The position numbers and the translations under genes are program-made. Positions 24,569 to 34,930 of a stretch of 64,000 nt of DNA are shown one piece after another (within the stretch, counting starts at the first letter, position 1; each line of letters opens with the position of its first letter). The notes beneath the pieces were generated by a model that worked only from the letters and a program-made list of their open reading frames with translations, made no database searches and had not been told where the DNA came from. This DNA comes from Rotaria sp. Silwood1 (taxonomy: Eukaryota; Rotifera; Eurotatoria; Philodinida; Philodinidae): assembly GCA_905250075.1 (NCBI GenBank), contig CAJNOP010000039.1:94162-158161 (forward strand), in the 5' to 3' direction.

Positions 24569-26413
24569 TAAGTTACCAGAGGTCCAAACAGGCCCACTTT
24601 TTGAAGGCCTGGCCTGCCTGTGCCTGTTCTCTGATTTCCTCGGCCTGGTCTGCCTGCCTGCCATTTTCTCAGGCCTGCCTGTCTAGGCCTGTGTATTTTT
24701 TTCACGTCAATATCATGATATAAATACCATAGAAAAAAAGTAGTAATCTTCATAAAAAGTCTTATTAGTCACTCAATTCAATCTACATCACTATATTGAA
24801 ACGTCTCTAATTGAAAAGTCCATGAGAATTGTCAGCTTTTCAATTAACCAAAGGTATCATGCTTCTTTGTAATTGAGAGCACATGAAACTAAGGGTAGAA
24901 CAAAGACTGTTCATTGTTAAAGATACTTCTAGTCAGCCGGAGTATATAAAAGCATAGTTTTCAGTTCACTTAGAAAACGATTTCTTTAATGAACGATCAA
25001 TTTCTAGTCAAAATCGCTCGACGAAAATTGGCATCGTTCTGAATAAGTAAGTAACTTCATTAAAGAGACAGCTACAATGTCTACCTGTAAAAACTGCGGA
25101 CACACACTTTCATGTAACAAAATAATTCATGTAAAAGTCAGAAAATATTCATTTTAAATGACTAAAATCATTAATCTTATATCGATTGTCAATTGGTAGC
25201 GAATCGATTACAATAAAAACAAATCAAAGTCAATTCATTATCAATTCCTAATTTATTAAAAATGTATGATATTACTGCACCTAGAATCAACTTTTTGCAT
25301 CACTTCTTTTATAAAGACTAGATCTGCATTCGTCATAGCATTAGAAAATTTAATTTCATATATGCTTATACTTTTGTCACCGCTTAGCAAAAAGTTAAGA
25401 AATGCTACACCGTGCTTTAGAAAGCTGATAGCTTCGGAGACCTTGAATATTTTTCGTGTAGCTTTCTCTTCTCATACTTTGTAATAAAACATTATATAGA
25501 ATGTTTGAAGAGAATTTTACGGTATATATCTTTCAGCATGAACTTAGATGAAAACTAATAACATTATAGAAATAGTAAAATTTCGCATAAAAAGCTATTT
25601 ATGTCGTCTGGACCATCTGATTTTTAATTTTCTAAGGCCTTGTATAAGTAAAAGTAATGATGGCTGTTTGTATCTAAAAGAAAGGCTATCCTTCAGCTGA
25701 ATCAAAAAACGCGCGACGCAGTAGCAATGTGTGAATAATATCAATTTCAAACTCTATCATTTTTCAGAGTTGGTGATGTCTGTGAGTATTGAAAATTTCA
25801 CACGTACCTGCATACGTTGAAAGTTTCATTACTGATTAAGAGTTTACGAACTGAACATTGGTGATACGTAGACAAAATAAAAACAATGCAAAGATACTCA
25901 ACTTGTGAAAGATATCTGGTTTTTGTTCAAAAATATTTTCACTGAACTTCTCATGCCAGATCACAATGTCAGCCAAAGTATTGGGATCAAGAGAGAAACA
26001 GAATTCAATCAGTGGTAAATCTTCAACAGAAAAAGGATTTAGAATCAATTAATCAAACTAAAATTGAGAAACATGACAAGTAGATAATGATAACTATGAA
26101 AATTTGTGATCATCATCTCTTCAGAATGGTAAGGGCATTGATTTCCTATAAGTATCTTTAATACTCATTTCGCAGTATTTGTCTTATCCACCGCGCTTAA
26201 ATGTGATTTTTTGAAAACTACTGAAGGTTGTATCTATTTACTAACAAAATCATGAAATTCTCATATTGAAACTTCGATTTCGAGGAAAAAGTAGACAGGC
26301 CAGACGTTCTGTCATTTTCAAGCAGCCTGCCTGTGATAGGAGCAGGCCTCAAAATCGTGGCCTATGCCTGTCACAGGCAGGCCTCGTGGCCTGTTTGGAA
26401 CTCTGTAAGTTAC
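24569..26413. mobile_element. hAT-superfamily transposon, 1829 bp, decayed, with perfect 8-bp target duplication
   Basis: The element runs 24577-26405. It begins CAGAGGTCCAAACAGGCC and ends GGCCTGTTTGGAACTCTG, giving imperfect terminal inverted repeats. TAAGTTAC flanks it exactly on both sides (24569-24576 and 26406-26413). An 8-bp duplication and CAGAG ends indicate hAT. Both subterminal regions are packed with 'aggcctgcctg' words on opposite strands, unusually GC-rich for this window. The interior holds only fragments. On plus at about 25050-25120, VSNFIKETATMSTCKNCGH resembles a BED zinc finger with CxxC. On minus at 25836-26048 an open frame begins PFSVEDLPLIEFC. No intact transposase is present, so the copy is inactive. 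Confidence 0.88.
25050..25135 (+). pseudogene. BED-type zinc-finger remnant of a hAT transposase
   Basis: The frame ending at 25158 reads VSNFIKETATMSTCKNCGHT and has the CxxC half of a BED finger after a VxxxF start, as in hAT transposase N-termini. A stop lies just before the Val, and the distal His/Cys half is not recognisable. It sits inside the decayed element 24577-26405. The match is short, so confidence is modest. Confidence 0.4.
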
Positions 26414-26465
26414 TGTCATTTTTTGGATAATAATTATCATTGATAAAACTTCATCGATATTCACA

Positions 26466-27223
26466 TGTCAAGCCAGGCCCCGCAAAAGTGGAGGGGGGGG
26501 GGGGGGGGAGTATGCCCCCCCCCCCCCCCAATAATTGACAATTATTCATTGTTAGCCAGCAAAATGAATAAAGTTTTTGGAATTTTCTGCTAGAAAATTC
26601 TGAAAAGATGTTAAAACTTTTCGCTTCGCGAAAAAGTAATCACATGAGCGTACTCACTCTAAAAACGTCTGTGATTTTTCCGCTTTTATGGCAAGTTTAC
26701 TGCTGTCTTCCTTTTGAAGAACTTCATTTTCGAGTAATCGTCACTAACGTAGCCGCCTTCGGCGGCAAAATTGCTAAAAGTTATTGTAACACTTTCCTTT
26801 TCGAACAACATAAGGATAAGAAGAGTTGTTCATGAGTCTGAAAAAAGTTTTCACTTCGCGAAAAATAACAATTATGTAACTGCAGTTATCTTAGAAAAAC
26901 TTCCTACTTTAGTCAATGTTTTCTTCAAAACAGCTTAATTTAGAACGATTTTCACCAGAGTGATCGCCTTCGGCAACAAATATATTGAGAAATTTTCTCA
27001 AATTGGACACGAGTTCTCTTGAAAATTTGCCAGAGAAAGTCGATTTTTTTTAAGAAGATGGCAAAAACTTGTCGCTTCGTGAAAAATTGTTACATTTTGG
27101 TCGCAACAGAAAGATTATCAGATATGATGCAAAAGAAATTTGGCGTCTCTCAATATTGGCTGCTCCGGAACTGCCTTACACCCTCCCCCAATCCTGGGAC
27201 CCTTGCGGGAGTCTCTGTCAAGC
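26466..27223. mobile_element. hAT-like non-autonomous element, 742 bp, with 8-bp target duplication and internal repeats
   Basis: The identical octamers TGTCAAGC at 26466-26473 and 27216-27223 flank 26474-27215. The left end CAGGCCCCGCAAAAGT and the inverted right end GAGACTCCCGCAAGGGT match imperfectly with a 1-base indel. Inside, a block with TCGCTTCGCGAAAAA recurs at 26621, 26851 and 27072, and a CGCCTTCGGC hairpin block recurs at about 26754 and 26965. These are degenerate tandem units of about 210-230 bp. No coding capacity is evident. A G16/C15 pair lies near the left end. Confidence 0.65.
26493..26529. repeat. G16 tract followed by C15 tract (self-complementary)
   Basis: Sixteen G (26493-26508), the spacer AGTATG, then fifteen C (26515-26529) could fold into a pure G:C hairpin with a six-base loop, or support quadruplex/i-motif structures. 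This is extreme for a 30% GC region. It may be real subterminal transposon structure or partly a consensus artefact at homopolymers. Confidence 0.85.
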
Positions 27224-27559
27224 ATTAGAATTTTATTCACATGATTAAATGTAACTGTAATAATTCAATTAATTCAGATTAATGATATAAATAAATATTT
27301 AAAGTTTCATTTACATATTCTAGAATTTAATTAAAAAAAAACGATTGAATAAATATATAATTTCAAGTTCGGATAAGAGTGACATCTATTAAAATCAATA
27401 TATCTTTGGTTTATATTAAAGAGACATATTTTTGTTTATTTTTTGATTCGATCGTATTACTTACTGGCATATTCTATTACAACATCATCATCTTTATCGT
27501 TTATAATTCATTCAGTGAGCAATAATATTTTTAGTTTTAAAAATATCTTATTTTCATTC

Positions 27560-30500
27560 ATGAGTGACAACGAGTATGAAAATAGTGATGCAACAGGTAT
27601 AGATTAAAACAATTATCAATTTTAATATATTTCTATTCATCATCATTCATTCATTTTTTTTTTGATAGATGATGATTGTTATGATACATATTATGATGAT
27701 AATGATCCATTTCAAGACGATAATAATAATAATTATACAACAAATATTAATACGAATGATCCCGAACAGTTTGAATATAAAATTAATACATTAAATGAAA
27801 TTCAAATACGTTTTGAACCATCAACATTTTCATCATCATATATTCATACATCATCTACACCTGATATATGTTCGATATGTTTTAAAAATCAAACAAATTT
27901 TGAATCATTAATATGTAATCATGCTTTTTGTTATGATTGTTGGTCACAATATATAGATACGAAATTTCAATATCAAAATTGTATTAGTAAGTTGTATAAA
28001 TTGTTTTTATTTATTATATTTGTTGTATTATTTAAATAGATTATGAATGTATGAAGTGTGATAAACGTGTACCACATAAGTATTAAAAAACAAAACAAAA
28101 CAAAACATAAATTCATTTTTAATTATTTATATTTTAGTTTTGTTCTACAACATTTATCGTCAGATAGTAGAAAAGAATTGTATAAAAAACTAGTCGTCAA
28201 AGCAATGATTCAAGTATAAAAATAAATTTAGTTTAAAAGAAAAAAAAACCAAAAACTTCATTTAGAATAATCCACAAATGACATTATGTCCTGGAACATG
28301 TGATCGAGTATTTGAAGCAATAGATAAACCAATACCAGGAAAAGTTGAATGTGAATTATGTGGTTTAAAATTTTGGTAAAAAAAACAAAAAAACTTTTTT
28401 CAATAAACAAGAAAATTTAATTACTAAATATCTTATTTATAGTTTTCAATGTTCATTGAGTTATCATGCACCGGCTAGTTGTGATATTATGAGAAATTGG
28501 TTTAAAAAATGTCGAGATGTAAACTGTTGATGTTTTTTCTTTTATTGTATTAGATTTCGTTTTTTTTTTATTAAGGATTCGGAAACAGCAAATTATATTT
28601 CAGCTAATACAAAAGATTGTCCAAAATGTAAAGTGTGTATTGAAAAAAATGGAGGTAAGATTTTCTTGAAAAACTTATTAAATTTTTGTTTTGTTATTTT
28701 TTATTATGTTTATTTTAGGTTGCAATCATATGGTAAACAAATACATATTAATTTTGATTAATATATTAATAATATTATTTTTTTTAGTCATGTTTTTCAT
28801 GTAATCATCATTTTTGTTGGATGTGTCTTGGAGGTGAGAAATATTTAATTTTACAAAATATTTTGTTTTTTTTCTTTAAATTTAATTGTATTGTTTTTTT
28901 TTCAAGATTGGAAAACACATGAGAATAATTATTATGAATGTTCAAAATATCGTGGACAACCACAATCACAATTAGAAACAATACAAAGTCGTGCACGTGA
29001 AGCACTTAAAAAATATTTACATTATTTTGAAAGAGTAAAAAAGAATTTTTTTTTTGTTATACCTATATATATTTAATATTTTTATAATATTTCAAGTGGG
29101 ATAATCATCAACGAAGTTTAAAATTAGAAGAACAAACACGAGCAAAATTATTAGAAAAAATTGAACAAAATATAAATGCACAAAATGGAACTTATATTGA
29201 TTGGCAATATCTAGAAAAAGCAGCAGATTCATTAGCAAAAGTATGTTCTTTATTATTAAATGATATTCATTATTTGTCAAAACTAAAATTTCAAAAATAC
29301 ATTTTTTCTTTTCAGTTAGTGACTAATATGTCTTTTCTTTCTCTTGAAATTTTCTAGAATGACTCTTCTTCATTTCCGGTCGTAAAAGATAATGACCTTT
29401 TTATTCTCAAAGGAAAAAAAATCTCATTAATAGATAGTGTTTATAAATATGTTAATAGTAATTGTCGATAGAAAGCTTTCTATATATTAAATTTTAGTTG
29501 AAAGAATTAATATTTTCAATTTTCATGCTTATATCAGCAGCTATCGGAAAATAGTCTAGTTTCGGATAGACTTCAATTCGATAAATTAGCAACAGTACGA
29601 AATTATTATTAGCTTCTAATTGAAGTGTGAAGATTATGAAGAAGTTTTCCATAGAGATTGTAAGACTAGGACTACGAGAAAAAAAAGGTTGTCCTAACCA
29701 GAACTAAAGATTATAGTATTCTCAGTTCAATCTACGAACGAAGGAACGTTTTGAACTATCCAATCGCTTTTGAATTCAGCCTCTATGCATAAGGTAGACC
29801 CCTGTGAGATATGAAAAACTCCAACAGGATATGTGCCGTTAAGCCTTCTGTTCAGAGTTATAGGCATTTTACTGAAATTTTAGCCTCTGGCATAGTAAAT
29901 ACCAACAAATTGAATGACGGTATTTCGATCTGAGATTTTGCCTACAGATAGGTCTAGTTGTGAGTAGGATACGCTGAAAATTTCAGCTCAAAAGAATGTT
30001 TCCTTTCCGAGATATTTAAGTCCCAAAAATCACTCATATACCACGGAAGATGCTAGAATTTTCTGTTTTTTGGGATTTGAATATCTCGGAAAGAAAACAT
30101 TCTTTTGAGCTGAAATTTTCAGAATATCTTACGCACAACTAGACATGTCTGTAGGCAAAATCTCAGATCGATATACTGCCATTCGATTTGTTGGTATTTA
30201 CTATACGAGAGCCTAAAATTTCAGTAAATTGCCTATAACTCTAGACAGAAGGCCTAAGAGCGCATATCCTGTTGGGGTTTCTTATATCTCACTGGAGTCT
30301 ACCTTATGTATATAGTTTGATTGACAAGCGATTGGAGAGTTGAAAACGTTCCCTCGTAAGTATCATTGAAATATATCTAAAATTGACTCAAGTTAACGCT
30401 GAGATCAAGTGATTATATTATAAATTATTATGTTCTAGGCACGTTATACATTGATGTACACATATCCTTATGCATATTATCAAGAAGATACTGTCGATAG

Positions 30501-30803
30501 AAATCTTGTAAGTTTATTAACTAATAACTTTAATAAATAGAATTTTTTTTGTTTTTTTTTTCTTTGTCAAATTGTAAAATATTAGTTTGAAAATATTCAA
30601 GCACAACTTGAAGTTGAAATTGAAAATCTTTCATATCAAATAGAACGTTCAACAACACATAATCGAGGAGTAAATTTAATTTATTTTTATATGAAAATTC
30701 TTTTGATTATATAATTATTTAGGATATTGAAAATCAACGACATATTGTTGAACGACGTCGACAAACATTATTACTTAAATATTTTCCTAAATCAAACACT
30801 TAG
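27560..30803 (+). CDS. ARIH2: ARIH2-type (Ariadne-2/TRIAD1) RBR E3 ubiquitin ligase, 14 exons
   Basis: Exons: 27560-27596, 27669-27986, 28040-28079, 28138-28213, 28266-28375, 28443-28518, 28576-28654, 28719-28732, 28788-28833, 28907-29034, 29097-29240, 30439-30507, 30586-30669, 30723-30803. All splice GT-AG and sum to 1302 nt, 433 residues. Order: acidic Asn/Asp-rich N-terminus; RING1 (C80-C83, CNHAFCYDC); IBR (CPGTCD to [11 protein letters not shown]); RING2 (CPKCKVC, GGCNHM, CFSC, FCWMC); Ariadne C-terminal helices. Ariadne-2 signatures are [39 protein letters not shown] and [15 protein letters not shown] ligases take ubiquitin onto the RING2 cysteine, here C247 in GGCNHM. ARIH2 works with neddylated CUL5 complexes in animals. 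Here the region between the acidic N-terminus and RING1 is too short for the usual UBA-like domain. Intron 11 (1198 bp) carries a foldback element; the other introns are 49-72 bp, apart from intron 12 (78 bp). Confidence 0.94.
29733..30358. mobile_element. Foldback (long inverted-repeat) element inside ARIH2 intron 11
   Basis: Two arms of about 295 bp (about 29733-30028 and 30066-30358) are inverted copies around a loop of roughly 37 bp. Outer words: GGAACGTTTTGAACTATCC on the left and GGAGAGTTGAAAACGTTCC on the right. The match continues through 'ataaggtagac', 'gccttctgt', 'caacaaattgaat', and 'gagatattt-aagtccc/gggatttgaatatctc'. No ORF. Target duplication is not clear; the outer bases CGAACGAAGG versus CCCTCG suggest a small indel on the left. 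Confidence 0.85.
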
Positions 30804-31007
30804 TTAAAATATCTTTTTCTTTTTTCATTTCTTTAATGTACGCAATTGTAATCTCTAAGCATTGTATATAACTTCTTTTTTTCTTGTATTACTTCATAAA
30901 GAAAAAGAAAAAAAAAATTCAAAAATGTGTTTTATCGGTTTGTTTTAGATGAATATTGTCATTAATATCTAATTGACAAAAGAAACAAAAAAACAAAAGA
31001 TACAAGA
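30804..31007 (+). promoter_or_regulatory. Short ARIH2-TIM17 spacer with a possible trans-splice acceptor
   Basis: The spacer contains an A-rich tract followed by GGTTTGTTTTAG, an acceptor-like site ending at 30948, 59 nt before the TIM17 ATG and about 145 nt after the ARIH2 stop. Bdelloids are known to trans-splice a leader, and downstream operon genes use such acceptors. Here this is inference. A separate TIM17 promoter with a first untranslated exon is the alternative. Confidence 0.4.
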
Positions 31008-31816
31008 ATGGATCGAGAACCTTGGTAAGATTATATTAAATAAAGAAAATTTTTTTAGATGATTTTATTTTATTAAATAATAGTCCTTGGCGTATTGTGG
31101 ATGATTGTGGTGGTGCATTTGCTTTAGGAGCAATTGGTGGTACACTTTTTCATTCAATTAAAGGATTTCGTCATGCACCGAGTGTAAAAAAAATTTATTT
31201 ATGAAAAAATTCAATATTCTGAATTTGATTTTCTCTAGGGTCAATATCGACGTTTATTGGGTAGTTTAAATGCAGTAAAACAACGAGCACCTCGTGTTGG
31301 AGGTAATTTTTGTAATATGTGATAGATCATATTTTAATGTTTAGTCATTTTTTTTAGCATCGTTTAGTGCATGGGGATGCATATTTTCATTGGCTGATTG
31401 TAGTTTTGTTTATTTGAGAAAAAAAGAAGATCCATGGAATTCGATCATGAGTGGTGCGTTAACTGGTGCAGTTTTACAAGCTCGACGTAAATTAAATTTT
31501 TGAATTATATTTAAAAAGATTATCTTGAATTCTTTTTTAGAGGGGCCCGGTGCTATGGTTGGTTCAGCTATTATTGGTGGATTTATTCTTGCTATGATTG
31601 AAGGAACAGGTATATTGATTAATCGATACAGTCAAATGCTTATGTCACAACCTGGACAAGAAGGTAAAGATATTTGTTTTTATATAAAAATTAGATGTAG
31701 TTCTTTTGTTTTGTTTAGAACCTCCGCTTGATCTCAATAAAGGCAAAGTTGATCTTTCGATTTCACCAATTTTTAGTTCATCCTCTGGACAATCTACACC
31801 CAGTAATTATTCGTGA
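31008..31816 (+). CDS. TIMM17: TIM17-type mitochondrial inner-membrane translocase subunit, six exons
   Basis: Exons 31008-31024, 31084-31183, 31239-31302, 31358-31486, 31541-31663 and 31719-31816 join through short GT-AG introns to 176 residues. TIM17 is a core subunit of the TIM23 presequence translocase. Conserved blocks are clear: [20 protein letters not shown] in exons 1-2, [66 protein letters not shown], and [20 protein letters not shown] with Gly-rich helix packing. Four membrane segments fit the fold. Human TIMM17A has [14 protein letters not shown], so the start assignment (5 codons before the first intron) agrees. The C-terminal tail after the last helix is Ser/Gln-rich and variable. 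The ATG is 204 bp after the ARIH2 stop on the same strand. Confidence 0.95.
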
Positions 31817-32048
31817 AATAGCTATTGTTTGTTGTTTTTTCCCGATCCTGATAAAGAATATCGTTGTAAAACAGCAGAAAAATTGGTATCTGTTTCATCC
31901 TTTTTTCTGTATACAAAAATTCTGGTCCGTCGTGTTTTTGTTAGCGTTTTTTTTTGTATTAAAGAAAAGAAAGTTAAAAAAAACCGAATAAATTTTGATA
32001 TTAATCAAGCATAATTCAGTTTTTGCTTGTGTTTCTCATATTTTACTA

Positions 32049-32932
32049 TATACGTGGGGAAAAAAAAACAAGTTGAAATTTGTATTTCGAGTAAAATTAT
32101 AACCATAAAAACGTATTTTTACAAAAATAATGATATACTCTGAAAGAGCGTGAAGTTTTTTATCACCCTGTATACTTACATTTTCGTTTACACATATGTA
32201 TTATCAAAAACAATTGAGTACAATGAAGGCACATGCATGTCCAAATTCTCTCAGATTTGACTTGGTCACTGTCATCAAAATTTTTCATCACTACAGAAGT
32301 AGCTTTTTAAAAAAGTAATCATGGATTTTGATAGGGTTTGAAATTCTCTATCATCCTGTATATTTTTGTCTTGTCTTGCATTTATGTGCTGCAGCATATA
32401 AATGCAAGGCAAGACAAAAATATGCAGAACAATAGAGAATTTCCAGCTCCATCAGAATCCATAATTGCTTTTCAAAAAAACTTTCCCCATAAGAATAATA
32501 ATTTCAAAAATAAAACTGCAAAAGTACAAAAGAAATGGAGATTTTTGGTACTTATCAATTGAGGATAGGTTAATTGTATTCAAATTATTTATCAATAAAT
32601 GATTGCAAGAAAATAGATAAATTTACAGAGTGATAGAGAATTTCAAGATGGCTTTTTCAAAAAGATAATTATGTCGTGATAAAAAATCTTAAAAGCTGAT
32701 TATGATAACAGTAACAAAATCAAATCTGCGGGAATCTGGACATGAGAATGTCTTCATTGCATTCAATTTTTTTTTTTTGATAATATATATGTGTAAACGA
32801 AAATGAAAATATGCAGGATAATAGAAAACTCCACGTACTTTCAGCATATATCATTATTTTTGTAAAGATACGTTTTTATGGTAATGATTTAATCGAAATA
32901 CGGACTACAACTATTTGTTTTCTCCGCGTATA
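32049..32932. mobile_element. Large nested foldback element, 876 bp, flanked by TATA
   Basis: The left end (32053: CGTGGGGAAAAAAAAC) and inverted right end (to 32928: GTTTTCTCCGCG) open arms of about 300 bp that match throughout, including 'acataaaaacgtat...tttacaaaaataatgatat' and 'tttcgtttacacatat'. TATA lies on both sides (32049-32052 and 32929-32932), compatible with a TA or TATA duplication. A second perfect-looking hairpin centred on CTGCAG at 32391 lies inside, followed by a further partial inverted copy of the arm (32430-32490), so the structure is nested. No coding sequence. Confidence 0.8.
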
Positions 32933-33084
32933 CAGTATCAATTCATATTTGGAATAACAAGAAAAGCTGATGGACAATATGTTGGTATTATTTTCAAGTG
33001 AAAAGTGGATAACGGTTCTATGTCATATGTGTAGATTGTTGACTCTCAAAATCATGTACAAATAATGTTTGAAAACGTATCTAC

Positions 33085-33180
33085 AATAATTTAGGGTGTG
33101 GATGTGGGTGTGAAAAAAGACATTAAACAAATCCAATACTTTCTAGACTCACATCCACACTGACTCCCACCTTCAGATAC
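33085..33180. repeat. Telomere-like TG-rich/CA-rich inverted pair
   Basis: GGGTGTGGATGTGGGTGTG on the left is followed about 45 bp later by CACATCCACACTGACTCCCACC, the opposite strand of the same kind of sequence. The words resemble the TGTGGG telomeric hexamer reported for bdelloid rotifers. A second TG-rich tract (TAGGTGTGTGGGTGGGC) lies at about 33497. Confidence 0.55.
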
Positions 33181-34030
33181 ATACTAACACAAAAAAGAAA
33201 GAAAATGACAGCTAAATGTATTGTATGAATTTATTCTCTTTGCTTGAACAATCATATAACAATAAAATTCATAGGTTAGAATGAACTTATTTGTTGCACT
33301 TGAGCCCAATACGTGTCTTAATATTTCCGAACATAAACTTGAAATTGAGACACTTATATTGAATTTCGGTTATGGTTTTCAATTTAAATTATTTAAATAG
33401 AAAACAATCTTGAGTCTTAACTTTTCTTTTTCTAAAGTAAAAAAAAATACTGATAACAATATGCACCTTAGTACTACCAACAGGGGTGCGAACGTAGGTG
33501 TGTGGGTGGGCATGAGTGTCCATGTTATTTTGTTGCAATCTTCACTCTAATATCAATTCAATATAAACGACGCTGAATTGATCTCTGAAACAGAGATCAG
33601 ATGAAAGTATCTGTCCTTGAACTTTTCGTACTTTTTGAAAGTATTTTACTTGTACTTGAAAAAAAATGTACTTGCACTTCGAGATGAATATTTTTGTGCT
33701 TCATTGAAATTTTAATAGTTACTCAAAAATCTAAACCGATTATCATGAATTTCGATTTCTCACGATGTTAAAACCACCAGCTAATGCGTGTCTTCTGTCA
33801 AAATTTAATATTGGATCTTATACATTGTGACTTTATCCTAATATACGTCTCATTTAGAGTTACATCGGCTCTTTCCTTTTTAACAATGTCTGAGAATAAG
33901 AAGATATACGCGAGCACTAGTTTAAAAGTATAAAATATATTAAAAATAAAGATCATTCAAAAATATGTCAGTAACAAGACTTGGTTGTATCAAGGAACTG
34001 ATAAAAAGAAATATATATACGCATTTAAAT
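33181..34030. other. Intergenic sequence between repeats
   Basis: No gene is seen. The stretch includes the isolated TG-rich tract near 33497-33515, a short inverted word at 33580 (GATCTCTGAAACAGAGATC) and AT-rich sequence. Confidence 0.5.
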
Positions 34031-34730
34031 TAACGAGGGAAGGTTCCCAAATGTGAATCACCATTTCGAATGTGAAATATCTTAGATTGCAGAGCTCAAT
34101 GAGCTGATTCTCGTGGTATGGTTTCTTTTTCCCGATAGAACTTCAAATGTGAAAAACTGATCGATTTTTCTAGTGAATATTTACATTTTCCATAAGTTTC
34201 AAGACAGTTGTTAGAAATTTAGAACTTCAAAGGTACTTCATTTTTAGATGATTATGTTATAGAATACAGAATGTCACATGCGATGATCTATTTTTATATT
34301 ATTTTTAAAGAGTCGGGGAACAGTATTGTCATGTAAAACTTATTTTCACCATTGCTATGAATTTTAATTGTTGAATTATTACACTTGGAGGTATTTCAGC
34401 ACTTCCGAGAGAAAATGTTGTTATGTATTCAGAAGATGAACTTGAACTTACGCTTCAAATAAGATAAAAATAGATCATCGCATGCGTCATCCTGTATTCT
34501 ATAACATGATCATCTAAAAATGAAATACCTTTGAAGTTCTAAATTTCTAACAATTGTCTCGAAACTTATGGAAAATATAGATATTCACTAGAAAAATCGA
34601 TCGGTTTTTCAAATTTGAAGTTCTATCAGGAAAACGAACCATATCATGAGAATCCGCTCATTGAGCTCTACAATCTGACATATCTCCCATTCGAAACGGT
34701 GGTCCACACTTTGGGAACCTACCCTCGTTA
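34031..34730. mobile_element. Foldback element, 700 bp, TAACGAGGG ends
   Basis: The left end TAACGAGGGAAGGTTCCCA is mirrored by TGGGAACCTACCCTCGTTA. Arms of about 270 bp (34031-34300 and 34465-34730) are inverted copies with roughly 85% identity by eye. They share 'gagctcaatgag', 'gatagaacttcaaa', 'gatcgatttttctagtgaatat' and 'aaatttagaacttcaaaggta'. The end sequence resembles that of the ARIH2-intron foldback (ACGAGGGAACG), suggesting one superfamily. No ORF, and the flanking duplication is unclear. Confidence 0.85.
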
Positions 34731-34930
34731 GTAAGACAATGAGTTTAAAATAGTCTTGTTGTATTTGTTTAAGCGAGACAAAATATATACGGTTCAGCAT
34801 GACACTATACGGTAACAAACATAGTCCTTCACTTTCTTTTATGTAGCACACATGACAAGTACGACATACATATATATATATATCCTCTCCTTTACCTATA
34901 GGTTTTTTCAAAATATTCTCTTCTTCTGAT

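Noticed and set aside
24492..24753. Overlapping frames on both strands in a GC-rich patch
   Set aside because: They coincide with the subterminal repeats of the hAT element and have no domain.
28891..29280. Independent small genes near 28.9-29.3 kb
   Set aside because: The plus frame is exon 10 of the ARIH2-type gene read into its intron; the minus frames are shadows.
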